Numbered from the stretch's first letter, positions 8,232-17,388 are shown. The stretch is 35,596 bases of DNA from CAZCDS01 sp964497585 (GCA_964497585.1 CAZCDS010000068.1:1-35596), one strand, 5' to 3'. Numbers and translations: made by a program. Notes: generated by a model from the sequence alone, not told the origin.

Positions 8232-8531
8232 AAGCACTAAATAAACTCGTTGCTGAGAACTCAGGAAGAGGGGGACCGTCAGAGAAGCCCGCGATCTCCC
8301 TCTCGTCGTTCTCCATCCTCGATCTGGTTTCCACGGAGTAGAGATGATAGAATCAGACGGTCGACAGCGTCATCCAAGCTTTCAAGCATTAAATGGCACA
8401 ACGCAGTGTGCAAGCCCCCTCTCACTCTAACCTTTTTCCCCAAAATGGGGGTGGGGGCTAGTCTCACCCCGCTTGAAGGAGTATTGGCCTGTAGCGGTCT
8501 CACTCTTACGTTCGTTGACCAGGAGATCCCC
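8232..8531. other. Intergenic region with nested inverted repeats
   Basis: No gene seen. It holds AGCCCCC (8413-8419) pairing with GGGGGCT (8453-8459), and inside it a CCCCA/TGGGG hairpin with a three-base loop (8438-8450). The hairpin is not followed by a T-run, so it is more like an extragenic palindromic element than a terminator. The SD of the hydrolase (AGGAGA) is at 8521. Confidence 0.55.
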
Positions 8532-9419
8532 ATGGAAGGCGGTTTGCTCAGGACATGGTTTGCCAAATTGTTGGAGGCACTTCGGTTCGAGAGAAGCGCC
8601 TCAGCGAGGACCAGAGCCGACGTCGCGGCCAATCGATTGGTCGAGCGATTCGAGGTAGTATCGGACGGTCTCAAGATACGCGGGCAAATCTTCTACCCCG
8701 TTTCGCGGCCTGGCAGGATGTACCCCACCCTTCTGATCTGTCACGGTATCCCCGGGGGGGCCTATCCGCCACCGGCCGATGATCTGGGGTACGAGGGTCT
8801 CGCCGAAGAGTTCAGTTCTCTCGGCATTGTGTGCGTGATCTTCAATTTCAGAGGTTGCGGCGATTCCGAAGGGAATTTCGACATTATCGGCTGGACACGA
8901 GATCTGGAGATTGTTGTCGATCAGGTCCTGAACACACCCCATGTGGATCCGAGCCGGCTGGTAGTTCTCGGATTCAGCGCAGGCGGGGCCGCAGCGATCA
9001 TGGTGGGGGCGGAGAGTTCAGATGTCTACGCTCTTGCCGTGGCCGGGACTCCCGCTCACTTCGCCGTCCTCGCCAGGGATCCCCGGGAGGTGGTAGCAGA
9101 CTTCAGGTCGCGAGGCATCATCCGGGATCCGGATTTTCCTCGTGACCTGGATCGCTGGATGGAAGGCTTCTCCAAGATCGAGCCTCGTCGTTGGATCCGT
9201 CATTTTAAGGGCAATGATTTGCTGATCATACACGGAGACGAGGATGAACTAATTCCCGTGGAACAGGCCCAGGAACTCTTCGACGCGGCGCCCGCCGGAT
9301 TGGCAAAGCTCTCGATAATCCCCGGAGGACAGCACCAGCTTCGGAAAGATCCTCGCTGCATCGAAGAGACGAAAAGCTGGATTCTGGCCGTCCTGGGGTG
9401 GCGTGACAGGCAAGAGTAG
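8532..9419 (+). CDS. Alpha/beta hydrolase (serine esterase/peptidase-like)
   Basis: A 295-residue cytoplasmic hydrolase of the alpha/beta fold. The nucleophile elbow GFSAGG places Ser149; an oxyanion-type HGIPGG is at 71-76 after strand LLICHG; the acid is probably Asp238 in HGDEDELIP; and His268 is in GGQHQL near the end. NFRGCGDSEG near 105-114 is typical of dienelactone-hydrolase/BAAT-like and X-Pro dipeptidyl-peptidase-like members. The substrate cannot be told. Start chosen at ATG 8532, preceded by AGGAGA; the upstream open frame to 8250 has no RBS and reads through an inverted repeat. A terminator follows directly. Confidence 0.9.
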   Translation: MEGGLLRTWFAKLLEALRFERSASARTRADVAANRLVERFEVVSDGLKIRGQIFYPVSRPGRMYPTLLICHGIPGGAYPPPADDLGYEGLAEEFSSLGIVCVIFNFRGCGDSEGNFDIIGWTRDLEIVVDQVLNTPHVDPSRLVVLGFSAGGAAAIMVGAESSDVYALAVAGTPAHFAVLARDPREVVADFRSRGIIRDPDFPRDLDRWMEGFSKIEPRRWIRHFKGNDLLIIHGDEDELIPVEQAQELFDAAPAGLAKLSIIPGGQHQLRKDPRCIEETKSWILAVLGWRDRQE

Positions 9420-9425
9420 GGGTTC

Positions 9426-9473
9426 GGCGGAGAGGACCTTTTTGCCGAAAGGTTCCCTCCGCCTTTCCTCTTT
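9426..9473 (+). terminator. Rho-independent terminator after the hydrolase gene
   Basis: GGCGGAG (9426-9432) pairs with CTCCGCC (9457-9463); after one mismatch the stem continues with eight more pairs around a six-base loop. The sequence TTTCCTCTTT follows. It lies between two converging genes. Confidence 0.8.
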
Positions 9474-9488
9474 GAAGACCCAAGCAGC

Positions 9489-10796
9489 CTACTTGTCTCT
9501 TTCGTCGATGATTCTTTTGGCCTTACCGATGCTTCGTTCGATGGAATCCTGTGTCAGGATAGTGACCGGTACGTTGATTCCGATCACGCCCTGGATCCTT
9601 GCGGAGATTTTCTTGGCGACTTCGTCGACCTTATCCTGGCCGGCTTCATAGACATGAGGCTTGGCTTCCGTCTCCACCATCATCGCGTCGATATAGCCCT
9701 TCTTTCCCACGCGGATTTGATAAACCGGCTCCACGTCGGCTGCGAACTCCATGAGGATTGATTCGACCTGTGACGGGAAAACGTTTACGCCGCTGATGAT
9801 CATCATGTCGTCAGAGCGGCCCAGAATCTTGTCCATGGTGATAAGGGTACGGCCGCATTCGCACTTCTCGCGTCGTAGTGTACAGATATCCCGAGTCCTA
9901 TAGCGGATCATCGGCATGGCCCTGCGCTGTAGCGACGTAAAGACCAACTCGCCCTCCTGCCCCAATTCGACCGGCTCGAGGGTTTCCGGGTGGACGATCT
10001 CGGGGAAGACGTGATCTTCGTTGACATGGATCTGGTAGTGCTCGCAAGTGAACGAGACACCGGGTCCCATGAGTTCCGTCAGTCCATAATGCTCGTATGC
10101 GTGGATGCCCCCTCTGCTCTCGATCTCCTCGCGCATCTCCACGCTCCAGGGTTCAGCGCCGAAATGGCCGGTCTTGAGGCTGGAATTCTTGACATCGATC
10201 CCCATCTTTTCGGCTCGCTCGATAATCGTCATACAGTACGACGGGGTGCAACAGAGCGCCTGTGTGCCAAAGTCCTGAATGAGCAGGATTTGTCGCTCGG
10301 TCATACCGGCTCCGGAGGGTACGACGGCGCATCCGATCCTCATAGCCCCCTGCAGGAAGCCTAGCCCACCGGTGAAAAGGCCCATTCCGTAGGCATTCTG
10401 TAAAATGGTATCGGGACGAACCTCCTGAGCCCAAAGTCCGCGGGCCATGCAATCGGTCCATTGGTCCAGGTCTTCCTGGGTATAAGGGCCGGTGATTGGT
10501 TTTCCCGTGGTTCCGGAGGAGGCATGAATACGCACAACGTCGGACATGGGCACCGCGCAAAGGCCAAATGGATAATTGTCGCGCAGAGCCGTCTTTACCG
10601 TGAACGGGAACTTGGCGATGTCCTCCAGTTTCTGGAAATCCTTCGGCTTGACCCCCTTCTCGTCAAAGGCCTTGGTGTAGGAGGGCACCTTGTCGTAAGC
10701 CCATTGAAGGGTTGCTTTCAGGTTTTCCGTCTGAAAGGCATTCATTTGGCTTTCGCTCATGGTCTCAAGTTTCTCGTCCCAATACTTCCTGGACAT
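9489..10796 (-). CDS. paaK: Phenylacetate-CoA ligase (PaaK family)
   Basis: AMP-forming aryl-CoA ligase that activates phenylacetate or a related aryl acid with CoA and ATP in the cytoplasm. The 435 residues are the usual PaaK length. The opening 'YWDEKLETM', the AMP-binding P-loop SSGTTGKP at 93-100, 'AYGMGLFTGGLG', 'YGLTELMGPG' and the C-terminal hinge 'GRSDDMMIISGVNVFPSQVE' with 'ERSIGKAKRI' (catalytic Lys) are all present. AGGAGG precedes the ATG. No other phenylacetate or indolepyruvate genes are adjacent; anaerobes often use stand-alone PaaK copies for aromatic amino acid breakdown, so the true substrate may be another aryl acid. Confidence 0.95.
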   Translation of the reverse strand: MSRKYWDEKLETMSESQMNAFQTENLKATLQWAYDKVPSYTKAFDEKGVKPKDFQKLEDIAKFPFTVKTALRDNYPFGLCAVPMSDVVRIHASSGTTGKPITGPYTQEDLDQWTDCMARGLWAQEVRPDTILQNAYGMGLFTGGLGFLQGAMRIGCAVVPSGAGMTERQILLIQDFGTQALCCTPSYCMTIIERAEKMGIDVKNSSLKTGHFGAEPWSVEMREEIESRGGIHAYEHYGLTELMGPGVSFTCEHYQIHVNEDHVFPEIVHPETLEPVELGQEGELVFTSLQRRAMPMIRYRTRDICTLRREKCECGRTLITMDKILGRSDDMMIISGVNVFPSQVESILMEFAADVEPVYQIRVGKKGYIDAMMVETEAKPHVYEAGQDKVDEVAKKISARIQGVIGINVPVTILTQDSIERSIGKAKRIIDERDK

Positions 10797-11206
10797 CGCA
10801 GTTCCTCCTGCCCGATAGTTTTTTTCGGCAAGCCGTCACCGGAAGTACGCGTCCGTACGGATCGTCTCTCCGGAGAAGGGCCTGCTCACGATTTTCAGGA
10901 TTGGTAAAGTCTGCCGGCGGACGGGCGCTCCTAAAGATATGAAATCACATAGGTGCTGTCAAGCCAAAAGGAGCGCGCGCGATTCCACAGAAGAAGGCTT
11001 TCTTTTCAAAGAGGGCCTCTCGGGATGCTCGCTTGAAAAACACAGTCCTACGAAAGACCCGCTCAGTTGATTGCCTCACCCCGCCCTCTCGCAGTAAGAG
11101 AGGAGGCAAGCGAAATCCGCAAGCCCCCATGTAGGAGGGCGGGTTACGTGTGCTGTACGTCACGCAAGACGCACGGCTTGTACCTTTCAGTGCACGGGAT
11201 TTCCTA
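10797..11206. other. Intergenic region with extragenic repeat copy
   Basis: No gene seen. The stretch 11074-11206 is occupied by one copy of the dispersed repeat described separately; the rest shows no clear signal beyond the paaK ribosome binding site. Confidence 0.6.
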
Positions 11207-11209
11207 TCA
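11074..11209. repeat. Dispersed ~140-bp extragenic repeat, copy A
   Basis: Aligns by eye end to end with copy B (16080-16219). Shared blocks on the minus strand are TGATA at one end, CCCGTGCA, AAAGG, CCCGCC followed by ATGGGGG, GAGAG and GGTGAGG at the other end. Copy A has CCCGCCCTC (11080-11088) pairing with GAGGGCGGG (11135-11143) and an inner CCTCTC/GAGAGG hairpin. It overlaps the asmA stop codon. Confidence 0.6.
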
Positions 11210-14200
11210 GTACATCAGAGACTTCAGGTGGGCCGCCGTTCGCTTGTCCAACGAAACCTCCAGCACGGGCTCGATACGGGGTGAGGAGACATTGCCATTC
11301 AGTTTGACGATGACGGTGACAGGAGTTCGAGCAGAGCCGGTGTTTTCCGCCTTGTCATTTTTGGTACCGGGAAGCGTTATGCCAAAGCGTTTTAACTCCT
11401 TGCCGATTCCTGATTTTTCAAGGGCCTCTCTAACGCCGGGGATGCTTCCGATCACGCTAAGACTTATAACGGTTGTATGGAGTCCCAGAAGAGCGTCCAT
11501 CTGCTGAGTGTTGAGTCGAATCGTACCGATGGCGCCCGCGCTGAGTTCCGGCCCCTTGAAGCGGAAGTTCTCGGTCCTCACCGTTCCCGAATTGACGCGG
11601 AAATCGGCGGAAAGCCGATCGAATTCCAGGAGATCGCTCTTGCCTTTTCTGGATCGGGGATCGAGAAATGTGCCGGCAAGGAGTCGAGCCTGATTGAGTA
11701 CGTTGATGAGCCGCGTCGCTTTGATGCGTCCCTTGCCTGCCTTGACCGACACCTTTCCACTCATGGTCTCAGTGGATGCGAATCGATGGAGATTCCCGTT
11801 GACCGTAAAGGTCCCCTTTACCAGTCCCCTGGCTCTCCCAGTTATGTCCTCGAGCCTTAGGGAGTCTCCGTCGACGCGGAGGACTCCGTCGATCTTGTCG
11901 ACGAGCCAACCCGCATGTTCCGGTTTGAAGGCCACGCCCGCAAGACGAATGGGACCGTGGGCACCGATCCCGTCCTTCGAGGGAGTCAACGTGAGCTTTG
12001 CCGTGACCGGACCTGACAGACGGTACTCTTTGGCCTCAGGGATGTAACGGAGCAGCTTCGCCAGGTCTGTCTTTTTCACCTCCAGCGTCAATTCCCGGAA
12101 GTCTCCCTTTCGATCGAGGAGCTGTCCCTTCCCCGTCACAAGGGCTCCCGGAAGCCTCAGTTCAGCCTTCGTGACGGTAAGACCTTGGGAAGACTGAATG
12201 CCGGAAGCTTTGAACAAGCCGGGAGTTCCCCCCGGTTTTCGGAATTTGCGTCCCACACTGACGTCGAGATTCTTCACAGGGAGATCCATCGACCAAGCCA
12301 ACTTCGAGGTTCGGCCGCGGACATTCACCTTGAGCCGAGAACTCCCCCGTACGCGGGCCGTGCCACGGGCATCGAGTCCCACCAAGGTCAGCGTTTCTCG
12401 ATCCACGTCCGCTTCACCGTTCCCATTTAGGAAAGGATGGGACGCGCCCAGACCGATGATTTCTCCGGTCGCCCTGAATATTTGCCGCGCAGCGGAACCT
12501 CTGCTGAGCGCGAGAACGGTCTCCTTGAGATCCGTTCGCTTGTTGGTGACGATGATGCGCGTGCCGAGGTGCACGGTCGACCGCGGAAGCCAGCGGCTCC
12601 CGGGAGAAAACCGGATCGCGGTTCCCGCCGAATCGATCGCTACCACGGCATCGAGTATCGGCCCCTTCCCACCCTTGCGCAGTTTCTTATGAAATTTTCC
12701 TTTGGCAGTGACCCTTCCTTTCGCCCCTGATTTCTTCTCCAGGTACTGAGCCCAGGAGACGGACGCCTTTGTCAGATCGCCCTTCACGTCGAACCAGAGA
12801 TCGCCCGGTTTGCCTCGGAGATTTCCCCGAACCGGCACCAGACCCTTCAGGCTCAGGGATCGGGGAAGTTTCAGGCCAAATGCCTTGATCCACTGCGGAG
12901 TGAGAGATACTTGACCGCTCAGTTCGAGCCGAGGATTGCCCGAGTACGCCTCAGAGATTCTGCCGCCGACCGTAGCGATTCTCTTGGGGCCAGAAACCTC
13001 TAGCTTCTCGATGAATACCTCTCCGGGCTTCAGCAGCGCCTGGACCCAGACTCGCACCTCCTTGGCGAGGGCCTTGTACCGGCCCCGGGGGACAGCTTTT
13101 TCCAGGATGAAGGAAGCCTTGCCCCGCCATTGCTCTCCACTCTCCCACGTCCCCGTCAGACCGCCCTTTATGACTCCGTGCTCCGGATCGAGCGGGAACT
13201 CGGCAGGAAGACGTCCGTCGAAGAATCGCATGGGGAGCAAATCCGTTTCGGCTTTCCATTCAATCCTCTTGACTCCACTGAAATCACGGCCGGCCACGAC
13301 CTTGCCCTCGAAGTCCATCTGTTCTTTTTTGTCCCGTTTCCCGCCGGCGGTACCCTTAAAAAGGACGAGGGGCAAACTCCCCTTGTCCCAGGTGAGTTCC
13401 GCACGCACCCCCCTGAGATCGATCTTTTCGACCCACGGAGCGAATCGGTGGAGGTAGCCCTGAAAGGGCTTGAGATTGACCTTTTTCGCGGCAACCGTCA
13501 ACCGTACCTGCTGTGGACGTACCAGGTGTCCGAGCAAGGAGACCGTTCCTTCCAGGGTTACCGGGCTCGAGTCCTCTTCCGGACCGCCAAGACGTGCGGA
13601 TAGCCGCACCGCGAGGCGATTGGCTCGTCCTGCCTGTGCCAACTCTCCCTCGATATCACGGATCGGGATGACGATCTCCCGCCCCGGCTCCTCGCTCCGG
13701 TCGACCCAGTCGATGCTGCCCCTTGAAAGGGAGACTCTTTCGACGGACCACTTCAAAGGCTCCTTCTGTTCAATTCGACGCGTCGCCGCCGGGGGACGCC
13801 CCTCGATCTTGTGGGTCGCGCCACGGTGTACGCCGGGCGAAGGCTTCGCGGAAATGGCCGTGGAGGGCATGGGTATAAAGGGCAAGCCGATTCTTCCGTT
13901 CGGGGATCGGATCAACGAAGATCTGAATCGGTCCAACTTGATCGACTCGATGTGAACTTCGCCCCTGAGAAGTCTCAGGAGCCCAGGGACGAGGACCACC
14001 CGGTCCGCCGAGAAGAGCTGCTCTCCACGGGGGGTCTGGACCGAGAGGCCTTCGAGAGTGAGCTGAACAAGGCTCGGAAATGAAGGAGAGACCTTCAGGG
14101 AACCGAGCAAGACGTCCTGGCCGGTTGCTAGCGTCAACTGTTGCTGGACGCGGTTTCGGATCAGATCCGTCTCAGGCAGGACGAAGACCGCGACCAGCAC

Positions 14201-14263
14201 CGCTGAGACGACCAGGAAGACCAAGGCCAGAACGATCAGCAGTACGCGGCGGGAACGATTCAT
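11207..14263 (-). CDS. AsmA-family inner-membrane protein
   Basis: A 1018-residue protein with one N-terminal membrane helix (about residues 6-29) and a very long periplasmic part made of repeating beta strands, the layout of AsmA/TamB-like bridge proteins that span the periplasm and help move lipids to, or assemble proteins in, the outer membrane. The start 'VLPETDLIRNRVQQQL' followed by 'TGQDVLLGSLKVS' is typical of the AsmA N-terminus, and the 'DRLSADFRVNSGTVRTENF' stretch with 'AIGTIRLNTQQMD' is typical of the AsmA C-terminal domain. The ATG at 14263 follows GGAGTAG; eleven more in-frame codons upstream lack an RBS. It ends in repeat copy A. Confidence 0.88.
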   Translation of the reverse strand: MNRSRRVLLIVLALVFLVVSAVLVAVFVLPETDLIRNRVQQQLTLATGQDVLLGSLKVSPSFPSLVQLTLEGLSVQTPRGEQLFSADRVVLVPGLLRLLRGEVHIESIKLDRFRSSLIRSPNGRIGLPFIPMPSTAISAKPSPGVHRGATHKIEGRPPAATRRIEQKEPLKWSVERVSLSRGSIDWVDRSEEPGREIVIPIRDIEGELAQAGRANRLAVRLSARLGGPEEDSSPVTLEGTVSLLGHLVRPQQVRLTVAAKKVNLKPFQGYLHRFAPWVEKIDLRGVRAELTWDKGSLPLVLFKGTAGGKRDKKEQMDFEGKVVAGRDFSGVKRIEWKAETDLLPMRFFDGRLPAEFPLDPEHGVIKGGLTGTWESGEQWRGKASFILEKAVPRGRYKALAKEVRVWVQALLKPGEVFIEKLEVSGPKRIATVGGRISEAYSGNPRLELSGQVSLTPQWIKAFGLKLPRSLSLKGLVPVRGNLRGKPGDLWFDVKGDLTKASVSWAQYLEKKSGAKGRVTAKGKFHKKLRKGGKGPILDAVVAIDSAGTAIRFSPGSRWLPRSTVHLGTRIIVTNKRTDLKETVLALSRGSAARQIFRATGEIIGLGASHPFLNGNGEADVDRETLTLVGLDARGTARVRGSSRLKVNVRGRTSKLAWSMDLPVKNLDVSVGRKFRKPGGTPGLFKASGIQSSQGLTVTKAELRLPGALVTGKGQLLDRKGDFRELTLEVKKTDLAKLLRYIPEAKEYRLSGPVTAKLTLTPSKDGIGAHGPIRLAGVAFKPEHAGWLVDKIDGVLRVDGDSLRLEDITGRARGLVKGTFTVNGNLHRFASTETMSGKVSVKAGKGRIKATRLINVLNQARLLAGTFLDPRSRKGKSDLLEFDRLSADFRVNSGTVRTENFRFKGPELSAGAIGTIRLNTQQMDALLGLHTTVISLSVIGSIPGVREALEKSGIGKELKRFGITLPGTKNDKAENTGSARTPVTVIVKLNGNVSSPRIEPVLEVSLDKRTAAHLKSLMY

Positions 14264-14381
14264 TTCGGCTACTCCGCTCACGCTGATATCAGGCACGCGT
14301 CATCGCGTCAAGCCCATGGCTGCACAGTTGCTCCAAGGAGCCGCGTGGTAAGACCGAAACGCGGGGAGAAAGAGCGCTCGT

Positions 14382-14687
14382 TCAGATGCCTTCGTTTCCC
14401 TGATCCTCCTCTTCCTGTGTAGCTTTGAGGCCCCCCTTTACTGCTACCAGGGCCGGCTTGAAGCGGCCGATACGACGCTTGAAATTCTCCAGGGCCTGGA
14501 GCAGGTGAAAGTCCTGCACACCCTCCCACAGCTCCGGTTGCTCGCGCCTCCCCCGTTCCGCGGCAAGAAAAAGATTGAGTTCCGGGTCCGTGCCCAATCG
14601 AGCGATCACGACTTCAGCCGGCTCGTCCTTGGGGCCTTGGATGGTCCGTACGAGAAGGTGCTCATTACCCTCGAGTCGTATATACAT
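14382..14687 (-). CDS. Small hypothetical protein
   Basis: A 101-residue basic soluble protein beginning MYIRLEGNEHLLVRTIQG, with 'VVIARLGTDPELNLFLAAE' and 'LWEGVQDFHLLQALENFKRR' further on. It resembles short proteins I recall from other Desulfobacterota with a 'yiR...vaRLG-dPE' pattern, but I know no function. GGGAG lies about ten bases ahead of the ATG. It is divergent from the phosphatase gene and lies 118 bases upstream of the AsmA gene on the same strand, so the two could share a transcript. Confidence 0.7.
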   Translation of the reverse strand: MYIRLEGNEHLLVRTIQGPKDEPAEVVIARLGTDPELNLFLAAERGRREQPELWEGVQDFHLLQALENFKRRIGRFKPALVAVKGGLKATQEEEDQGNEGI

Positions 14688-14991
14688 CTCGCTATCACTC
14701 CCAGAGCTGCCGACATGTGCCTTTATTCGTTCTCTTTGCCAATTCTGCAGGATGAACAGTCCTATTGCAATCCTTCGAAAAAATACGGCATCGCGAGCGC
14801 GTCTCTCTGTTGTTTACTCAGCAACGGCACGGGAAGCAGCACATTCGGGCCGATCAGCACGGGAGCGGGAAACTGTCCAAAGAGGCCGTTTTCCCTGTCA
14901 CTCGCCGACGGAAACGACCGGGAGACGGTTGTTGACACGCGGTCGGGTACGATCTATATTCTCGCAATACGGCGGAAGAAGAAGGCAAAAC
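14688..14991. other. Divergent intergenic region
   Basis: No gene recognised. It contains the strong rightward promoter at 14932-14960; a leftward promoter for the small hypothetical gene was not clear. Confidence 0.6.
14932..14960 (+). promoter_or_regulatory. Strong predicted sigma-70 promoter of the phosphatase gene
   Basis: TTGACA (14932-14937), a spacer of exactly 17 bases, and TATATT (14955-14960). It is the closest match to consensus seen in the window. The start site would be near 14967, 25 bases from the ATG. Confidence 0.8.
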
Positions 14992-15636
14992 ATGAGTACG
15001 AGAATATTCGCGGTCGGAGACATTCACGGTTCGTTCGACAAACTTGAAGCGATGATGGACGTTTTGCCCTGGGATCGTGATGCCGGAGATCTTCTGCTCT
15101 TCATTGGCGATTATGTTGACCGCGGGCCACGGTCGCGGGACGTGGTGGAGTTGCTCGTCCAATTGAAGAGAGCCGGCGGCAATTTCGCATTCCTCAAAGG
15201 AAATCACGAGAAGATGCTCCTCGACTTCTACGTTGAGCAGAAAGACCAAATGCTCTACGTGGCCAACGGCGGGGCCGAGACTATCGCCAGTTATGTGGAG
15301 GGCGCGATCGGCCGCAAAGCCTTCGTACTCCCGGAGGACCACCTCGAGTTCCTTCTGTCTCTCAAGCTCTACCACGAGACCGAGGATTACATATTCGTGC
15401 ATGCAGGGCTCAGGGATGGAATCCCTCTGCCCGAGCAGAACGAAGAAGATCTCCTCTGGATCAGGGAAGAATTCATCTATTCGGCCTACGACTGGAACAA
15501 ACGGGTGATCTTCGGACACACCGCGTTGGAAACCCCCTTTGTCACGCCCGGAAAGATCGGCATCGACACTGGTGCCGTCTACGGAAACAAGCTCACCGCG
15601 GTCGAGCTTCCCGCAATGAAGTTCTATCAGGTATAG
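14992..15636 (+). CDS. Serine/threonine-type metallophosphatase (PPP family)
   Basis: A 214-residue cytoplasmic calcineurin-like phosphatase of the bacterial PPP group (relatives: PrpA/PrpB and diadenosine tetraphosphatase). The dinuclear-metal motifs are in order: GDIHG at 9-13, GDYVDRG at 39-45, GNHE at 70-73, and later FVHAG and FGHTA supplying the remaining histidines. The compact size argues for PrpA/B-like protein phosphatase over ApaH, but the substrate is unproven. The ATG at 14992 lies 25 bases from a near-consensus promoter; the longer frame open to 14575 runs through that promoter and is rejected. Confidence 0.92.
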   Translation: MSTRIFAVGDIHGSFDKLEAMMDVLPWDRDAGDLLLFIGDYVDRGPRSRDVVELLVQLKRAGGNFAFLKGNHEKMLLDFYVEQKDQMLYVANGGAETIASYVEGAIGRKAFVLPEDHLEFLLSLKLYHETEDYIFVHAGLRDGIPLPEQNEEDLLWIREEFIYSAYDWNKRVIFGHTALETPFVTPGKIGIDTGAVYGNKLTAVELPAMKFYQV

Positions 15637-15818
15637 TCCTCCTCTTTTCCCTTGCCGAGAAACCACTTCCGGGGCCGCGTCCGTCTCATGTCCGGGCGAC
15701 GGCATACGGTTGATCCGTCAAACGGTGAAAATGTAGCTTGCGCTCCGGGCGGCCCAACAGGCACAATGGTTTCAAACGCACTCCGCACCGATCGCTTTGG
15801 AGGAGGAGTCAAACCGTC

Positions 15819-16067
15819 ATGACGCAATCCGACGACGAAAAAATCCTCGCTGAACTGAATAAGGGCTTCGACATGCTCACCACGGACCCCGCGTCCGAGG
15901 CCCGGTACGAGGAACTCAAAGCCAGGGACAAAGAATGGAAGAAGAACGATCCGGACGGCTTCAAGAAGGACATGGAGAAGATGTGTAAAGCCATGTTCGG
16001 AGACAAGTGGGAGGTGGAATACAACGCCATGCTCCGGGAAGAATTCCCGGAAGAATTCGAGGATTAG
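15819..16067 (+). CDS. Small acidic hypothetical protein
   Basis: An 82-residue highly charged, helix-rich protein starting MTQSDDEKILAELNKGFDML and ending in an acidic EEFPEEFED tail. The ATG at 15819 has an excellent AGGAGGAG ten bases ahead, which decides the start against a longer frame from 15738. No cysteines arranged for metal binding, no signal peptide, no membrane segment. I recognise no family. It follows the phosphatase by 182 bases and is followed by repeat copy B. Confidence 0.75.
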   Translation: MTQSDDEKILAELNKGFDMLTTDPASEARYEELKARDKEWKKNDPDGFKKDMEKMCKAMFGDKWEVEYNAMLREEFPEEFED

Positions 16068-16079
16068 GTCCGGTGCATC

Positions 16080-16219
16080 CCTCACCTCAGCTCTCGGACG
16101 GAGGGAGAAGGGACAAAGGGAATCCTTTCTCCCCCATAATAGGCGGGCTAGGGTGAGCACGTCTTTCCCCTCCCTCCATACCCGGGGCTTTGCCTTTTAA
16201 TGCACGGGAGTTTGTATCA
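16080..16219. repeat. Dispersed ~140-bp extragenic repeat, copy B
   Basis: Diverged partner of copy A (11074-11209). Its ends form a short inverted terminal motif (CCTCACC at 16080-16086 and GGGTGAG inside at about 16150). It lies 23 bases downstream of the fdhE stop codon on the minus strand, and also just after the stop of the plus-strand small gene. Confidence 0.6.
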
Positions 16220-16242
16220 CTCGTCTGCAAAGGATGTTTCGG

Positions 16243-17154
16243 TCACTCGTCCCTGTCTTCCAGCACATTCCACTCGGTGATTGCTCCGGGCCGAAAGCCC
16301 TGCTGCTGAGCGAGGATGTCCAGGTACACCAGTCCGAGAGGAGCGACTTCGAGCACAACGTCGTCCGCGCGATCCCTCATGTCGATGCTCACGATGTACC
16401 GCTCGCACTTGTGGCAGACCTCGACGCGCTCGGACTCCCTATCTTCGGAGTAGAAATACTCCATGGTGTCGAAGTCGGTATTCTCGCAGAATGGGCAGTT
16501 CGTTCTCATGTACTGCCATTCATGGGAACAGAACGAGCACTTGAGCCACCGTTGACCTTCCTTACCCTGCAGAAAGCTCAGTCCGGGCCAGGATCCGCAC
16601 ACGGGACAGTATCCCTTGAGCCATTGGAGTCCCTCCGGAAGCGGTGTTATGCTTCGCGCTCGATTCTCCGCGAAGGGCTTCATCAGTTGGCCGATGACGA
16701 ACTCGAGGATTCTGGCGTCAAGCTTGAGGTCCTTGATCGCGGTTTCGATTTCCTCTCGTTTGTTCTCCAGGACAAGTCTTGCAGTGGCTTCCAGGTCCGG
16801 CGGACCTTCGAGGAGCGCGTCCTTCACCGCGGCCAGCTCTCCCCGGATCTTCGGGAGCCCCTTCTCCATGGCGGGGATCAGTCGTTGCGCAGCCTTCTCG
16901 AGGTCATCCCTCGCGACGAGGAAGGTCTCCTTTTCTGCGACAGGGACGCCTTGCAGAAACCTGTCAGGGTCAATCTCAGGCAGGGACAATCCTTCCTCTT
17001 TCGGCAGCTCTTCTCGTAGCAAGGTGCGCTCGAACATGAGGTCCCCGAAGGCATCCACAAGGGGGGCAACAGCCGGGACTTGTTCTTTGATACGATCGAG
17101 CGCCTCTCGGACTCGCTCGCCTGACTCTTGGGGAGAAATGTCGCTGAAGGTCAT
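16243..17154 (-). CDS. fdhE: FdhE, formate dehydrogenase accessory protein
   Basis: FdhE is needed for maturation of Tat-exported formate dehydrogenases and binds the catalytic subunit before export. The 303 residues match the family. Its rubredoxin-like C-terminus has four knuckles in order: CPVCG, CSFC, CPFC and CHKC, followed by the typical 'YIVSIDMRDR' and 'PLGLVYLDILAQQQGF'. The ATG at 17154 follows AGGAG. The gene lies downstream of fdhB but beyond a strong terminator, so it is likely expressed from its own promoter or from read-through. Its client is the fdhAB product in the same window. Confidence 0.95.
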   Translation of the reverse strand: MTFSDISPQESGERVREALDRIKEQVPAVAPLVDAFGDLMFERTLLREELPKEEGLSLPEIDPDRFLQGVPVAEKETFLVARDDLEKAAQRLIPAMEKGLPKIRGELAAVKDALLEGPPDLEATARLVLENKREEIETAIKDLKLDARILEFVIGQLMKPFAENRARSITPLPEGLQWLKGYCPVCGSWPGLSFLQGKEGQRWLKCSFCSHEWQYMRTNCPFCENTDFDTMEYFYSEDRESERVEVCHKCERYIVSIDMRDRADDVVLEVAPLGLVYLDILAQQQGFRPGAITEWNVLEDRDE

Positions 17155-17330
17155 AGCACGTAGTCTCCTATCCGGCGGTTCGAGTGGACTTGGTTGGCGG
17201 GCACGCGGCGCGTCTGCGGCTCACCCGCATGGCTCGTGTGCACGTGCATGATTCGAAGTGCCCGTTGATTTCGCAAGAGCCTTGAGTCTTCGACACCCTA
17301 TTGTCTACTACTAAGGTCTCCGAAGCGAGC

Positions 17331-17366
17331 AAAAAAAAGCCCCGCGCCCCAAGAAGGGGGCGGGGC
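17331..17366 (-). terminator. Strong rho-independent terminator after fdhB
   Basis: On the minus strand GCCCCGC pairs with GCGGGGC, and with one bulged C four further G-C pairs close a TTCTT loop; an uninterrupted run of eight T follows (17331-17338). It lies 23 bases after the fdhB stop and separates fdhAB from fdhE. Confidence 0.92.
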
Positions 17367-17388
17367 AATCAATTCCATCACAGCCGGA

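Noticed and set aside
17239..17248. 10-bp palindrome TGCACGTGCA upstream of fdhE
   Set aside because: Short and not associated with a clear promoter; chance in a GC-rich intergenic region is plausible.
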